Positions 31,254-42,860 of a stretch of 64,000 nt of DNA are shown here, one piece after another. Position 1 is the stretch's first letter; every line of letters starts with the position of its first letter. The notes below the pieces were generated by a model that saw only the letters and a program-made list of their open reading frames with translations, was not told where the DNA came from and did no database searches. The DNA is from Liriodendron chinense (taxonomy: Eukaryota > Streptophyta > Magnoliopsida > Magnoliales > Magnoliaceae), in assembly GCA_003013855.2 (NCBI GenBank), contig ML058484.1, forward strand, positions 9,349,344-9,413,343. The letters are read 5' to 3'. The position numbers and the translations under genes were made by a program.

Positions 31254-33240
31254 GAATAGCTCTCCAGGTAATCCATGTTTTTTTCAGAGGGCTAGGCTTT
31301 GTTCTTCGGCTATGGCTGTTTTGCTCTTTATTAGTTGAATTATGAACTCCTTAGGACTTAGATTCTGCATGTTTGGATTGAGATTCTGCACTATCTGATA
31401 TGGAATTTTTGTAGTTTGGTTGTATTTTTTTTCAGCTATAAGACGTGGTGAGTTTAAGCAAGTTTTAAATATACTTTCTTCATCCAATGTTTGGACATCT
31501 TTCTGGTTTGCTGTTTGTATGTATGGCCATTGATCTCTGGCTGTTGATTGTCCCTCGTTGTAGGCCCCATGTTAGTTGGGTGGTAAATGGGCCCCTATTT
31601 TCACATCTACATTGAAGCATGCCTGGGAATGTGGACCGTCCAAACTATTGGCCACAATCTGAATGTTATGGAATTGGATAATATACAAGAAATTATGGCT
31701 TGCCTTCGATGCTCAGAAATTGCTGTGGACAATGGTGCGCAGTACATTCATTTTACTTACTGGACGAGATTGACCATGTTCAAGACAGCTCATTGAGTTG
31801 TCTGTGTAGTTGTGGAGTGCATTGATTTTAAAGTTTGTGGTAGTCGTGAATTAATCTAAAACAATGAGCGTTGCTGGCCCACACCCGTGTATTGGCAGGT
31901 CATATTCATTCCACGTAGGTAGGCTTGCAAAGCTAAGAATCAGGTCAGTCAAATCTTCAGGTGGCCACAGATCACAACGAACACCCACGGTTGAATGGCA
32001 ACCTGCTGAATGGATCAGTTTTCTTGCTGTTTTAACTGATTTGAACATCATCGCCCACCTTATGAATGGATTGGATTTATTTTTGGTTGAGACCATGTAC
32101 ACCGTCACGTCCATTGGAGACCTGCTGAATGGATCAGATTTTTTTATTATGAACATGTATACTGACAGACGCACCTAATGGACGGCCTCGACATTGGATC
32201 TATTTACCAGGTTGGCACATATGCTGTTGCACGCATTAGCTGCCTTGTACACGAGTGGGCGTAGCAAACATTTTCTTGCTGCTTTAATTATTGGGGTTTT
32301 TACCATGGGACCCTCAAAATGCACCGCATTTTTGCTGTTTCACGGGTGATGGAGGCCTCTTGTTTTTTTAGTGGTTGATGCTACAGAAGGTATTCTTCGA
32401 GTTGGAGATGATAAACTAAATAGAGACCGGTTGATGCGGTTTATGGTTCAGTAAAAACTTATCAAATTACCTTTCCAATCAGGGTTATGGTTCATTAAAA
32501 GCTGACAAAGGTCAAGATCACTGAAATTTAAAGTGTAACATGGGAAATCCATTCTATTTACTAAAGTCTGTGTGGTGCTGACTATACAACCAATGTGAGT
32601 TATATCTTTAGGAGCTCTGGGCTTACTTTTGAAAGCCAAAAAGGTCTTTAAATGAGATGATTTCGGTATTTGTTGAGGTCTTGTCAAATTATTTTTCCAA
32701 CGAGCTCAGTTCGTTTTTAGAGAATTATGTGATGTTGGAAAAATTAATGTTGCAATAGTACAAATTAGCAATTACAAGTAATGTTGCAATCACTTGCTAA
32801 TTTTTTCAGCAATCTCTTGAGCACGGTCTAACTCCCCTTCACTGATTGATCTTGGGCTTGCAAGGAAATGATAATTCGAAGAACTTTTATTTAGGATTGG
32901 AATCATTTCATTTAGAGATTGTTTGACCTCCTAAAGTATCTAATGACATAACTCATGTTGCTCGCACAATCAGCATAGCATGACTTTAGCAAACAAATCA
33001 AATTTCTCTCGTTACATCTTGAATCTAAGGCATTTTGAGCTTATTGGACAGGTAATTAATTAAGTTTCAAATGAGCCATAAAAAAGCCTTGATTGGAAAC
33101 TGTTTGGTCTATCATTTTTTAAGTATTCCTTCCGTGGTATCAACCACCTAACAAAGCTCTTCCAAGGCGGGTTTTTTCCACAAGTAAAAGCACAAAAAAT
33201 TATCCAAAAAAATAACAACTTTGAACACATGAAATGACAG
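31254..33240. other. RPS4 3' region and intergenic DNA
   Basis: The first 200-300 bases would be the RPS4 3' untranslated region; no clear AATAAA signal fixes its end. Farther on, phrases such as ACCTGCTGAATGGATCAG (twice, about 32000 and 32120) suggest diverged fold-back debris. No gene is recognised. Confidence 0.45.
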
Positions 33241-33264
33241 TCCAATGGCATCTTGATGTGCTGT

Positions 33265-33470
33265 ACAACACCCTAGATTGTGGGGCCCATGAGTTTTGTA
33301 TTGTGGGGCCCACTTGACTTTTCGAACTGCCTCATTTTTGGGCTCATGTCATAACATGAGCCGGCAAAACGATTGGACAGGTGGATTTCTCACAAACATC
33401 ATGGTGGGCCCCACCTCGCTTCCGACCACGGGAACTTCCTGCCTACGGATCGCAGGCAATCCGTCCCCGT
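33265..33470. mobile_element. Fold-back element, right half
   Basis: TGTGGGGCCCACTTGACTTT, TGGGCTCATGTCATAACATG and CACAAACATCATGGTGGGCC in family order, followed by GGCAATCCGTCCC, an eroded terminal motif. Confidence 0.75.
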
Positions 33471-33734
33471 GTTTTCATCTGATCCGTTCTTTTAATTAAT
33501 GACAGGTGGGCGTACTTGGGCCCTACATCGAAGTTCTCATTAGGCCCGCCTACTATCAATCAAGACCTTTAAAAAGGGGAGGCCCACCGGAGAGTGCACA
33601 TAACCTGGTAATAACCACGATTGCATAATCACATTCGTTCAATTTTAGGGCATGCAAAAATGGACGGTAAAAATAAAAGTGGTCTTACACCGTCCATTTT
33701 GCAGGCCCTGATTGGAATTGCTATAGTCACCTGA

Positions 33735-34270
33735 TCACGGTGATACTGTGGCCATGTGAAGTTCACGGTGGACCCCACCTATCCGATGGTCCACCTTGAT
33801 CATGAGCGGGCCCATGTGTGACCATGCCCTAAAATGAACAGGCAAAACTGATGGACGGCGTGGATATACAACGAATACACCGAGGTGGCCCCACCCACCT
33901 GGCTGGATCCCGCATCGCACTGAACCCGCCTTCGTAACGAACCTACGGGAGATACGCAAGGTGTTTTCCCCTTTAAAGCCATCCAGATTGTGTGCTGGGT
34001 CCACAGTGTTTTGCATATGCCATCCGATCCATTCATAAGATGAACCCTATGAGGATGAATGGATACCCCGAAAATCAGGCCATTTCAAAACTCAGGTGGA
34101 CCACATCACATCATTTTATAGATTTAGGTCTGATTTAAATGGTGTGGCACACCTGAGTTTTGGATCAGCCTGATATTTCTGATCCAAGGATACATGAGGA
34201 AGGCCCATGTAATAAACGGAGTGGATTTAAGTTGTACATAACAGGTGGTCCACACACGTAGTTATAAAAT
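33735..34270. mobile_element. Two abutting or nested fold-back elements
   Basis: The stretch 33765-33900 is a right-half segment ending GAGGTGGCCCCACCCACCTG. The rest, about 33950-34260, belongs to the RPS4-intron-1 variant (GAGGATGAATGGATACCCCG). The join is near 33900-33960. Confidence 0.65.
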
Positions 34271-34514
34271 AACCTTATTCTATACATGCTGTAGAGGAAC
34301 CAGCCTCTTTCCATACACATCATAATAAAATATTCATCCTTAAATGATACAATAAAGATAATGTGGTGTATAAGCCAGGCCCACTATACAAATATTCAGG
34401 CCCAAAATGGCAATCTGGGCCCACTCCATTGCCCGCCCGCCCCACTAATATCTGCATCGGTGTCTGCCTCTAGGACAATAGCCTGATAGACGGTCTGGAT
34501 CGGATCAACGAGTC

Positions 34515-34790
34515 CTAGGTGTGGCTCCATGGCCCTAGAAACATGACCCATCTTATGGGGTCTTCAACGGTCAGATTTGGCCGGATGATTGCTTCTTTCG
34601 AATTGGGTGGGATACTTGCCGATTGGCTCACGTTCCCAACGAACACGATCGTCGCTGCATCGTAAAAGATTTTCAATTTCTCTCCGACCGTTGGTTTGGT
34701 TTCGCAGGATAGTGGGCCTCCGGTTTCCATGTTGCCTAGCCAAGATATTGGGCCGAAGGAATGTGTAGTGAAGATATTTATAAGGGGGAG
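34515..34790 (-). pseudogene. Possible TIFY-domain gene fragment
   Basis: On the minus strand a short frame reads METGGPLSCETKPTVGEKLK and continues IFYDAATIVFVGNVS, then PPNSKEAIIR. This resembles the TIFY motif of JAZ/ZIM proteins (L-T-I-F-Y-x-G...V-F) followed by the P-K-A-x-x-I-M helix, but the diagnostic Gly is Ala and the Thr is Lys. No flanking exons or Jas motif are visible, and repeats lie on both sides. It could be an exon relic or a coincidence. Confidence 0.25.
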
Positions 34791-34798
34791 ATTGATGA

Positions 34799-34801
<3 letters not shown>

Positions 34802-34830
<29 letters not shown>
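34802..34830. repeat. Poly-G tract, 29 bases
   Basis: An uninterrupted G run directly before a TATGTGGTCCACTTGAG fold-back fragment. It gives spurious poly-Gly/Pro frames and may be length-variable or an assembly artefact. Confidence 0.9.
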
Positions 34831-34990
34831 TATGTGGTCCACTTGAGGTGCGCGAATCATCTGCAGTCATGGGTTGTAAAGATAGGGTGGGCCCTTCATT
34901 TCTGTGGATGCCACGTCAGCGGGAATAGATGCAATGGTGGTCCCAAGATTCTTCTTTCTCAAGTGTTATTGGCTAAGCCCACAGGGGAAG

Positions 34991-35498
34991 CGAATTTCCT
35001 ACAAACACTTGTAGGAAGCCCATGCTGTGGGGCCCACAGTGATGTGTGTGATATCCATTCCGTGCATCAGTTGCATCACATTATTTTAGGATGTTATCCT
35101 ATTATTCAGGAATATCTAAAACTCAAGTGGACCACACCACAAGAAACAGTGAGGATGCGGATGCGAATGCCCACCTCTGAAATCTTCCATCGTGATGTTT
35201 ATCTGCCTTCCAATCTGTTTATAAGGTGATTCTCACGAAGATGAAGGGAAAATAAGAATATCAGTCTGATCCAACAACTTCAGTGGACCCAAAGAAGGTT
35301 TTAATGGTGAGCATCTCAATCTCCACTGTTTCCTTTGGTGTGGTGCACTTAAGTTTTAAATCTGACTGATTTTTAGTTTCACGTCCTACATGATGTTACA
35401 CAACTGATAGATGGAGTGGATGTGTCGCAAAGAGATCATGGTGGGCCCCACAGCTTTTTGTTGCTTGGGCTCCTACAACAAGCGTTTTAGGAAATTCG
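34991..35498. mobile_element. Fold-back element, 508 bp, complete
   Basis: AGCGAATTTCCTACAAAC, TGTAGGAAGCCCA and CTGTGGGGCCCAC at the left are all mirrored at the right, which ends TTAGGAAATTCG. The terminal AGCGAATT is a variant of the AGCGGATT seen elsewhere. The core is complete, with the midpoint near 35215. Confidence 0.9.
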
Positions 35499-35509
35499 TG
35501 TCCGCCCAT

Positions 35510-36298
35510 AAACAACCTACAAACGGACACACGTGCTAAAGAAGTGATCCGGACCATCCAATCCGTCAATCACATGATTGTGACACTAGATATGTAGTTT
35601 TCAAGCTGTGGTCCATCCAAGAAGTGGCCCATCAAATGGACAATCAGAATCTATAATGTTCTGAGTCAAGCCCATGATCTTGGACCAAAGCATGTCCAAG
35701 TCCAGCCCATGAGCTAAGGAGCTGGGCTCAGCCTAGGCCCATCCTAGAAGCCAAAATACTCTCTCCACCATGCTAATTAAGCCTAACTGGGCCGCGCTGA
35801 CTCGATGGCCTTAGATCAATGCAATCCAAGGCCACCCCAATTTTCTGTGGGGCCTGAAACTCAGGTCCAAGCTCAACCAATGGGCTCAAGGCCCAGTTTC
35901 CAGCCCAGCCCAATAGCCAATCCTACTCAAGAGAGAATTATCCAATGGAAAGGATAATCTTTTACATGAAAATGGAATCATCCCAATCCTTCTAAGTACA
36001 CCAACCTTGAATTGGAATCTCCTTTGAGAGATGTGATTCCAAGCAACATGGTTTGAAGATAGTGAAAATATACTACTACTTGCATGTATATAGATGGAAG
36101 GGAATATACACGTGTGGACATCCTAGCCGTATATCAAGTGTGACATGTCATGTAGATGATCTGATAAAAAAGAGATGGAAGTGGTGGGGATAATCAGTCC
36201 ACATATGTGATCCTACGACTGGGTCAAATGACGGACCAACGACAACTAGTGAAAGCGTTGGATTCCATAAATGATTCAATGGGAATTAAGCAGTTTCC
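35510..36298. other. Intergenic DNA
   Basis: A GGCCCA-rich patch (about 35690-35900) and unassigned sequence; no gene. Confidence 0.45.
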
Positions 36299-36469
36299 TT
36301 AGGCCTATTTGGATATGCAAGTAGGGTGGGAAAGGAAATTGTATTCATCCAGATATTTTATTTTCACGAAAGCATGGGGAAATGAAATATTATTTCTCAT
36401 GGTTGTTTACCAATAACATTGTTTTTTTTTAAATTTGAGATTTATTTTCAAATCATATGTTTGGCAAAT

Positions 36470-36500
36470 TATTATTATTATTATTATTATTTATTTATTT
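36470..36500. repeat. (ATT)n microsatellite
   Basis: About seven ATT units followed by an ATTT run. Confidence 0.9.
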
Positions 36501-36654
36501 TTTAAGAATTTACTTGATCAACGGCATAGTATGGAATATATGATATCCACATGCAAACCTATGTTCATCCTGTCCACGTAGATTTTTCTGGATAAGCCCA
36601 CTTAAGTTGTACATTGGGCTGACTTTTTTTTCGCCTAACATTGATCCTGATGTA

Positions 36655-37760
36655 CAGAGTAGAATACATGCATCGGTGGGCCCCACAGTAAGGGCTACAC
36701 CGTCCTAGGTGAGGCCGAAGCATTACCTAATCCGCTCCCTGTTTTAGTGGGATACAATAGTTCCACATTAGTGCTGGAAAAGATCTATGGGCCCAACCAT
36801 GATGTATGTGTTTTATCCACACCGTCCAACCATTTTTCTAGTTCATTTTAGGGCACTAGCACATAAGAGAAGTATATCCAAATCTAGGTGAACCATGGGA
36901 AACAATGGTGGTTGAACACCAACCATCAAAAACTATTATAGGGCCCACCATAATGTTTAGTTGCCATCCAAATTGTTGATTGGGTCACACGGACCTTTAC
37001 AAAGGGAAAACACAAATATCAGCTTGATCTAAACTTTCGTGGCCTCGAAGAAGTTTTTAATGGTGGGCATTCAATACCACTGTTTACTATGGTGTGGTCC
37101 ACCTGAGATTTGGATCTGCTGCTTTTTTAGATCTTGCCCTAAAATGAGCTGGAAAAATGGATGAACGGCATGGATAAAACACATACATCCCACATAGCAT
37201 TTCCAGCACTGACCTGCACGAAGTGGGTACGAAGGAGTCACGAATCCAATTCCCATAAAATAGGGAGCGGATTAGCTGCGGCAATGGCCTCGCAGTGTGG
37301 CCTTTACTGTGAGACCCACCTTGATGTTATTCTATATTTGTGCCATCCATCTGTTTTTTCCTATCATTTTAGGGTATGATCCCAAAAATGAAACGTATCC
37401 AAATATTAAGTGGACCATACCGTAGGAAACAAAGTGACTGATCATTAAAAACTTCTTGTGGCCATAGAAGTTGAGGATCATGGTAATATTTTTTATTTTT
37501 AATCTTCACCCAAGATTGTGTGACCTTATCAATAGTTTAGATGGAAAATAAACATTATAGAAACATTATAGTGGGCCCTAGGAAGTTTTCAATGGTGGGG
37601 CGTTCAATCACCACTGTTTCTTATAAAATGGTCCACTTGAGATTTGGATCTGCTTCATTTTTGGGTTCTTGCACTAAAATGATATGGAAAAATTGATGGA
37701 CGGCAAGGATGTAGGATAGAGATATCAAGGTGTGTCGTCTCAGGTGAGGCGGGCCGCACC
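36655..37760. mobile_element. Fold-back element interrupted by another fold-back element
   Basis: A right end at 36665-36735 (GGTGGGCCCCACAGTAAGGG ... CTAATCCGCTCCC) and a left end at 37264-37330 (GGGAGCGGATTAGCTGC ... TTACTGTGAGACCCACC) are inverted copies of one arm. Between them, about 36728-37262, lies a separate copy with AGTGCTGGAAA arms. The rest of the outer-type copy continues to about 37760 and includes an 11-base AAACATTATAG duplication near 37550-37571. Confidence 0.75.
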
Positions 37761-37949
37761 GAAAATGTAAGAAAGGAAATGTCCTTCTCGTGGGTTTAAG
37801 TAAAATAATAAAAAGGCAATTTTGAAGGAAAATTGGATGTGTGGGAAATTAGATTTACCTTCCTTTCCTATTATTTTGGTGTTTACAAATAAGGGAAAGA
37901 TAGTTTTCCAAAAAATCCTATTTCCTTTCTCACAAACAAGCCCTTAGTA

Positions 37950-38024
37950 AAATTGGAAGAAAAAATAAGTTACCTATGTAGAAATTTTAAAAAATCCTGA
38001 GATTACAGCATTTGTATATATAAT
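37950..38024. other. Short AT-rich spacer
   Basis: No feature seen. Confidence 0.5.
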
Positions 38025-38165
38025 TTTTTTTGTTAGGTGTGCAACACACCCACATGGTTAGTCGCACAATGCACCCACTGGTGGTTAGTGTGTCTCCTTA
38101 GCATTTCAAACCTGAGACCTGCTGTTGAAATGTCTAGGCGTCTTCCACTGGGCTAGCAGGCGAGA
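38025..38165 (-). mobile_element. tRNA-derived SINE
   Basis: On the minus strand: TAGCCCAGTGGAAGACG (box A-like), GTCTCAGGTTTGAAATGC (box B-like), GTGCGACTAACCATGTG, then an A tail. Same family as the SINE at 20445-20573. Confidence 0.85.
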
Positions 38166-38639
38166 TTCTCAATTCTACTCACTCAAAGAAATAATGGATT
38201 GAGATTAAAACTACAAACTACTTATGATTGCTATTTGATACGTTGAAACTAAAGCTAACTTGATTGGATTCCTGTAGTTGCATAATAATAATGGATAAGA
38301 AAAGAGATATCTTTATTGAAATCATATGCAAAGAGCATTTATTAGTTGAAATTCTACTCTATATATTATTGTCTTGATACTATATATTGAAATCCCTCTC
38401 CATTATAGACATTATTTCTTTGAAATCATATGCTAATGAGAACACTCATAGATAAAAATCACTCTATTTTGTTCCTAGTTGCTTGAAGTCTCCCCATAAT
38501 ACTTGACTTAGGGCGAAACCTGTTGATGAGGATACCCTACTCTTAAAGGAGTAGTCTAGGAGCATGTAATGGGCTGTACGAAGTTGGCGAGATTAGATGG
38601 TAATCACAACTGGTGGTTCTAATTCACAATGATTCATTT
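38166..38639. other. Intergenic DNA
   Basis: AT-rich, nothing recognised. Confidence 0.5.
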
Positions 38640-38762
38640 TATTTTATTTTTACACACGCACCCCACCCATGCCATAGTGAGATTTCACAACCTATGGCTA
38701 CTTGAACCCTAGACCTCATGTTGAAGCTCTTGATAGTCTACCACCGAGGCAAGGATAAGGAC
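38640..38762 (-). mobile_element. tRNA-derived SINE fragment
   Basis: On the minus strand: TGCCTCGGTGGTAGACT (box A), GGTCTAGGGTTCAAGTAG (box B), then a GGGTGGGGTGCGTGTGT 3' body and an A/T-rich tail. Confidence 0.8.
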
Positions 38763-38954
38763 CTCACAAAGATTCCTTGGTAGTTACCAATGTATATCAA
38801 ATACATGCTCTAAAAAGACTCCTAAAACCATGCTGTTTTTACACATTAGGATGTTCTACTCCTAGTTACTAATTTGTTTCTTGAATAGTGGGCTATCCAA
38901 AGTGGGAAAATTATTACTATTATTTTTTTTCACTAGATTAGTCACATGGATTCA

Positions 38955-39145
38955 CCTCCCTTTTTTTTTTTTTTTTTGGGTTAATTCAAACACCCCATTG
39001 TTAGTACACCCACCCACCCCTGTTAGTCACATCACAATGTTAGCCACCCCCACTATGGGAATTGATATCATGACCTCATTGTTGAAATCAGGCTATCTTC
39101 ACTTTGTCTGCCACTTAAGCTATGGACCTGGGTGTGGATTCACCT
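38955..39145 (-). mobile_element. tRNA-derived SINE
   Basis: On the minus strand: TAGCTTAAGTGGCAGAC (box A), TCATGATATCAATTCCC (box B region), GGGGGTGGCTAACATTGTG, GGGTGGGTGTACTAACA, then an A-run tail (the T-run at 38960-38978 on the plus strand). Confidence 0.85.
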
Positions 39146-39204
39146 CCCTTGCCAAAGTGCCGATCCCATGTAATAGATAGCTCTGTAAAGCCACTCAATG
39201 ATGC

Positions 39205-39480
39205 CAGTGTGACATCCACTCCTTCCATCCATTTCGCTAGCTCATGTTAGAAGATTTTTAAAAATCAAGTAGACTCAACACCTACCTAAGCCATACTAAA
39301 ATAAAATAAAATAAAACAATTATTGAGATGTGTACCATTAAAACCTTCTTTGGGGCTACGAAAGGTTTGGATCCGACTGATATTTGTGTTTTCCCTTCAT
39401 CATGATGGTAATCACCTTATGAATCGGTTGGCATATAAACACCATGATGGGTGATTTCATCCCACAACTTCAATAATTAA
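39205..39480. mobile_element. Fold-back element, partial
   Basis: CATCCACTCCTTCCATCCAT, TCAAGTAGACTCAACACC, GGTTTGGATCCGACTGATAT and GGCATATAAACACCATGATG are in family order; the right part is missing. Confidence 0.65.
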
Positions 39481-39834
39481 CATCATGGCACATGATTAGA
39501 CCACTTTTGATAATAAAAAAAAAAAAATTTAAACCAAGTGGGTTAGATACATAAGGTTATATCATAAGTAAAACTTAAAAAATGCGTCTCGTAGTTATCA
39601 TTTTTAGTTTGCTTCCATATTTCAGTCAACTTAAAAATATTTTGATCCTCAAGTTCTGCAACAAAAATAATAACCTATACAAAAATTGAGACATTTAAGA
39701 AATACTGCCAAAAGAATTCTAAATTAATAATATTATTATATACTTATCTTAAAACTACTAACCCATTTACTAATTGGGTCTGTATTTTGGCTTCACACCC
39801 AACAAATTAAATTTTGGATGAAGTTTAAGTTAAA

Positions 39835-39917
39835 ATAAGCTAACTCATTTATTTAGTGGGTTGGGTCTGTATATGATGGATCTAGACCCAACCCACTAAA
39901 TAAATGAGTTAGCTTAT
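39835..39917. repeat. Perfect 34-bp inverted repeat with 15-base loop
   Basis: 39835-39868 and 39884-39917 are exact reverse complements (arm starts ATAAGCTAACTCATTTATTT). The loop is GTATATGATGGATCT. Such perfection in otherwise decayed DNA implies a recent origin or selection. Confidence 0.95.
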
Positions 39918-40880
39918 CTCATGGGTTCTGTCTGAGCTTGCATTAAAATTTTGTTTTAGCATAAGAGTAGAATGGTGACCCAAATATGTTGGTTGTTTCA
40001 GGGTTTCCATCAAATGAGTATAATCCACCTAATGAGTGGACCGACTGGATTTTCAAGAGAGGAGATGACTACATAGTATATATGAATGTCCTGCACAAGA
40101 AAAACTTTGGTGGAAAAGATGGGTCCCCATAATTATCTGGCTCTGGTCACCTATAGTGGATTAGCTTTCCTATAAAAGAGAGAGGGAGAGAGAGAGATAG
40201 GACTTGGTAGTTAACTACTTGCACATGTTTAGGCTACGTCGCATGAGCTGGCTTTGGATTAGTACCATTTTAGCAAGGTCCTATCATCAACAATGACTTA
40301 GAATCTAAGATTTGGTAGTGGTGTGGGGGTCAATAAAGTGGCTCGATCAATATTAAATTGAGAATTTTTGTGTATCATATTAGTGTGACTTGACACTATA
40401 ATTATTAGGCGATGATGCTGTCAGAACACTTTTAACTACCTACTATGAAAAGAAGGATTAACCTAAAAGTGCGATCACTATGTTTCAAAAAAGTAATTAG
40501 CATAAGATGTTTTGATATGCACCTCAATTTAAACCAGCCTGTGGACCTAAATGTTCAGTCTTCTGGCTTTGAGGGTGTATTATTAAGGTGGCCTCATGGG
40601 GCGATACAGTTCGCCATCGAGTAGAATTAGTGTATCACAATTTCGACCCAAATGGAAAATTATGATGGTGCACCAAGTCATTCTCTAAAGGTAGTGGAAA
40701 AATTATGTGAGTTTTTTTTTTTTTTTTTTTACATTTTATGCATCAATTTTATTGATGCATATGCATCAAATATTTTGGTCCTTGATAGATCGGAGTTTCC
40801 TTATTGACTTGAGAGAGTCTAATTTTTATTAGGAGTTCTGGATATAGATCTTGCTTTCAAGATTAACCCGCTCCCTGCAC
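39918..40880. other. AT-rich intergenic DNA
   Basis: No gene recognised. It leads into the copia remnant. Confidence 0.4.
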
Positions 40881-41880
40881 CATCTAACATGAAATTCATA
40901 GAAGATAAAAGCATTGTATAATTAGTGAACGTAGTTAAATCGGTTGTACTTAATGTTTTTGAAGATGACCATTGCACGATTTCTCTCATGCACAGATATA
41001 CCTGAGAAATGTAGAGGTATACTTCTATTTGGTTGAGAAATTGTTGATAGGCACCTTAATGACCCAACTTACCACCATCAAGTATGATATGCTCCATGGT
41101 ATTCAGAATCACATTTTAAAGATAACAAACGATGTTACCAAATTAAAGGAATTGACCACGAGTGTGAGCAAAAATTCATGATCCAATTCATCGTAATATT
41201 TTTATCCCCACAATTTGGTCAAGGTGCTTGCAAAAAGAGGTTAAACTGAAAAGAAAGCACAACCTTCTGTATATATGGTAATTAGAGAGTCCATAAAACA
41301 CAATAAAGAAAAGTACAATCATCAAATAAAGCATCTTCATCAGCTAATGATTTTCAAGCAAAGAAGTCGAAAGAAAAGCACAGAGAGAGGCACGAGGTGT
41401 CACTTCTATGAAAAGATGCGATGCATAAAATACTGCAAAAAATACAATGAATGGTTTGAAAAGAATAGTAAATGTTCAACTTTCGCATATTTCAAAACCA
41501 ATCTTGCTAATGTACCTTCTAATACTTTGTGATTAACTCCGGTGCTATGGTCCATGTATCTAAACCCATGAAAGTATTTCTTACAATACGAAGCCCTCTA
41601 GATGGGAATTCATACTAGATTTAAAGTAGAAGCAATATGGACTTATCAATTAGTTTTGAATAGTTTTAAAATAACTAATATTTTAGTTCCGATTATTTCA
41701 CGCAATTTAGTTTCCATTCATAACCCTAATGCACAAGGTTATACATTTGGATTTAGTAATGGCAGATTTAATCTTCGTAAGTACGGACAATGTGTTAGTT
41801 TTGACGATTTATGTGATTATTTATACACACTGAATCTAAACACTTAATTTGCATATGAATTTTGGAGTGAAGTGTACTGG
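40881..41880 (+). mobile_element. Ty1/copia gag to protease/pre-integrase remnant
   Basis: Broken frames read in order as copia gag (VEKLLIGTLMTQLTTIKYDM, NDVTKLKELTT), a CCHC-like knuckle (CHFYEKMRCIKYCKKY), and the region around the pre-integrase domain (RFKVEAIWTYQLVL, SRNLVSIHNPNAQGYTFGFS). Stops separate the segments. It is on the opposite strand from, and not contiguous with, the copia fossil at 1.6-4 kb. Confidence 0.8.
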
Positions 41881-42066
41881 CAGGTCGAAGAAGAAGTTTT
41901 CTATATTATGGCACATAGACCGGCTCATGCTATTAAAGCTTTTAAAGTGTACAATGCTTGCCTTGCCCTTAAAGGGGACGAGAATTTCACTATCATAATT
42001 ATATTACTCCATGCATTCGAAGGAAGGTCAATCTAACTATAGCAGCTAATGTCTGCAAGCCTTTGC

Positions 42067-42076
<10 letters not shown>

Positions 42077-42097
<21 letters not shown>

Positions 42098-42262
42098 GGG
42101 GTGGGTTAGTACACACACCCCACTGTTAGTATATATACCCACCCATACTGTTAGTCACACCACAATGTTAGCCACCCCTACTTGGAAATTGATACCAATA
42201 CCTGAAACGATGTTATCTTCACTCCATCTACCACTTGAGCTATGGAACTGGGTGTAGCCTTC
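42077..42262 (-). mobile_element. tRNA-derived SINE with a 25-base G run at its 3' end
   Basis: On the minus strand: TAGCTCAAGTGGTAGATGG (box A), GGTATTGGTATCAATTTCC (box B region), GGGGTGGCTAACATTGTGG, GTGTGACTAACAGTATGGG. On the plus strand it is bordered by a T-run and G-run at 42064-42101. Confidence 0.85.
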
Positions 42263-42419
42263 ACCTTGTCTTAAAGCTGTTGGTAGTATGCTTGTTTTGG
42301 AGTTGTTTACAATCTACTTGATTTCTTCCATTACTTAAGGTACTACTTCATTGACTACATTCAATCTGTTATAGAAGCACAGATATCTTAAACAATATCC
42401 AATACGAATACTAGACCTA

Positions 42420-42625
42420 AGGCCCTTAAAATCGTGATTGAATGTGACCCAACCCAACTTAAATACATGTGATTATTCCCAAACCGACATAACTTGACCC
42501 GAATTTTATCAAGCCAAATCCAAGCCAAATTCGAATCAGGTTGCCATTTTTCAACTGGAACTCAACTCAAGACCCAACCTAACCCAATTAACTCATGTTG
42601 GGTCAATCGAAATTTCAGCCCTATT
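42420..42625. repeat. CCCAACC-rich repeat patch
   Basis: Words such as GACCCAACCCAACTT, AACTTGACCCGAATTT and GACCCAACCTAACCCA repeat, of the same general kind as the other GGGTTGGG/GGGCC patches. Confidence 0.45.
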
Positions 42626-42860
42626 TATAGATTAGGCATGCATGCACGTATTCACTAATGAACCAAGCCAGTGTCAGACCCTTGGGTGATGGTTGGTGTT
42701 TTGGGTTAGACTTGAATTCTTAGCCTAGACTCGGAGAGACTCACTGAGTCAACTCAACCCGGTTAAACAGTGAGTCAGAGTTTTTTTTTTTTTTTTTTTT
42801 TTTAATTATTATTTTTTAGTTCAATGCAAAGAAGTAGACAAAAACATGAACCACACTCGA

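Larger units (their letters stand above)
36299..37946. mobile_element. PIF/Harbinger-like element, 1.64 kb, TTA duplication, with fold-back insertions
   Basis: TTA at 36299-36301 and 37944-37946 flanks inverted ends: the left reads GGCCTATTTGG, then GTGGGAAAGGAAAT; the reverse complement of the right reads GGGCTTGTTTG, then TGAGAAAGGAAATAGG. No transposase is visible. Most of the interior is fold-back sequence (36660-37760), so the element was an insertion target. Confidence 0.8.

Noticed and set aside
34696..35229. A 177-residue plus-strand open frame with a poly-Gly stretch
   Set aside because: The Gly run is the G homopolymer and the rest is fold-back element sequence; no domain or start context supports a gene.
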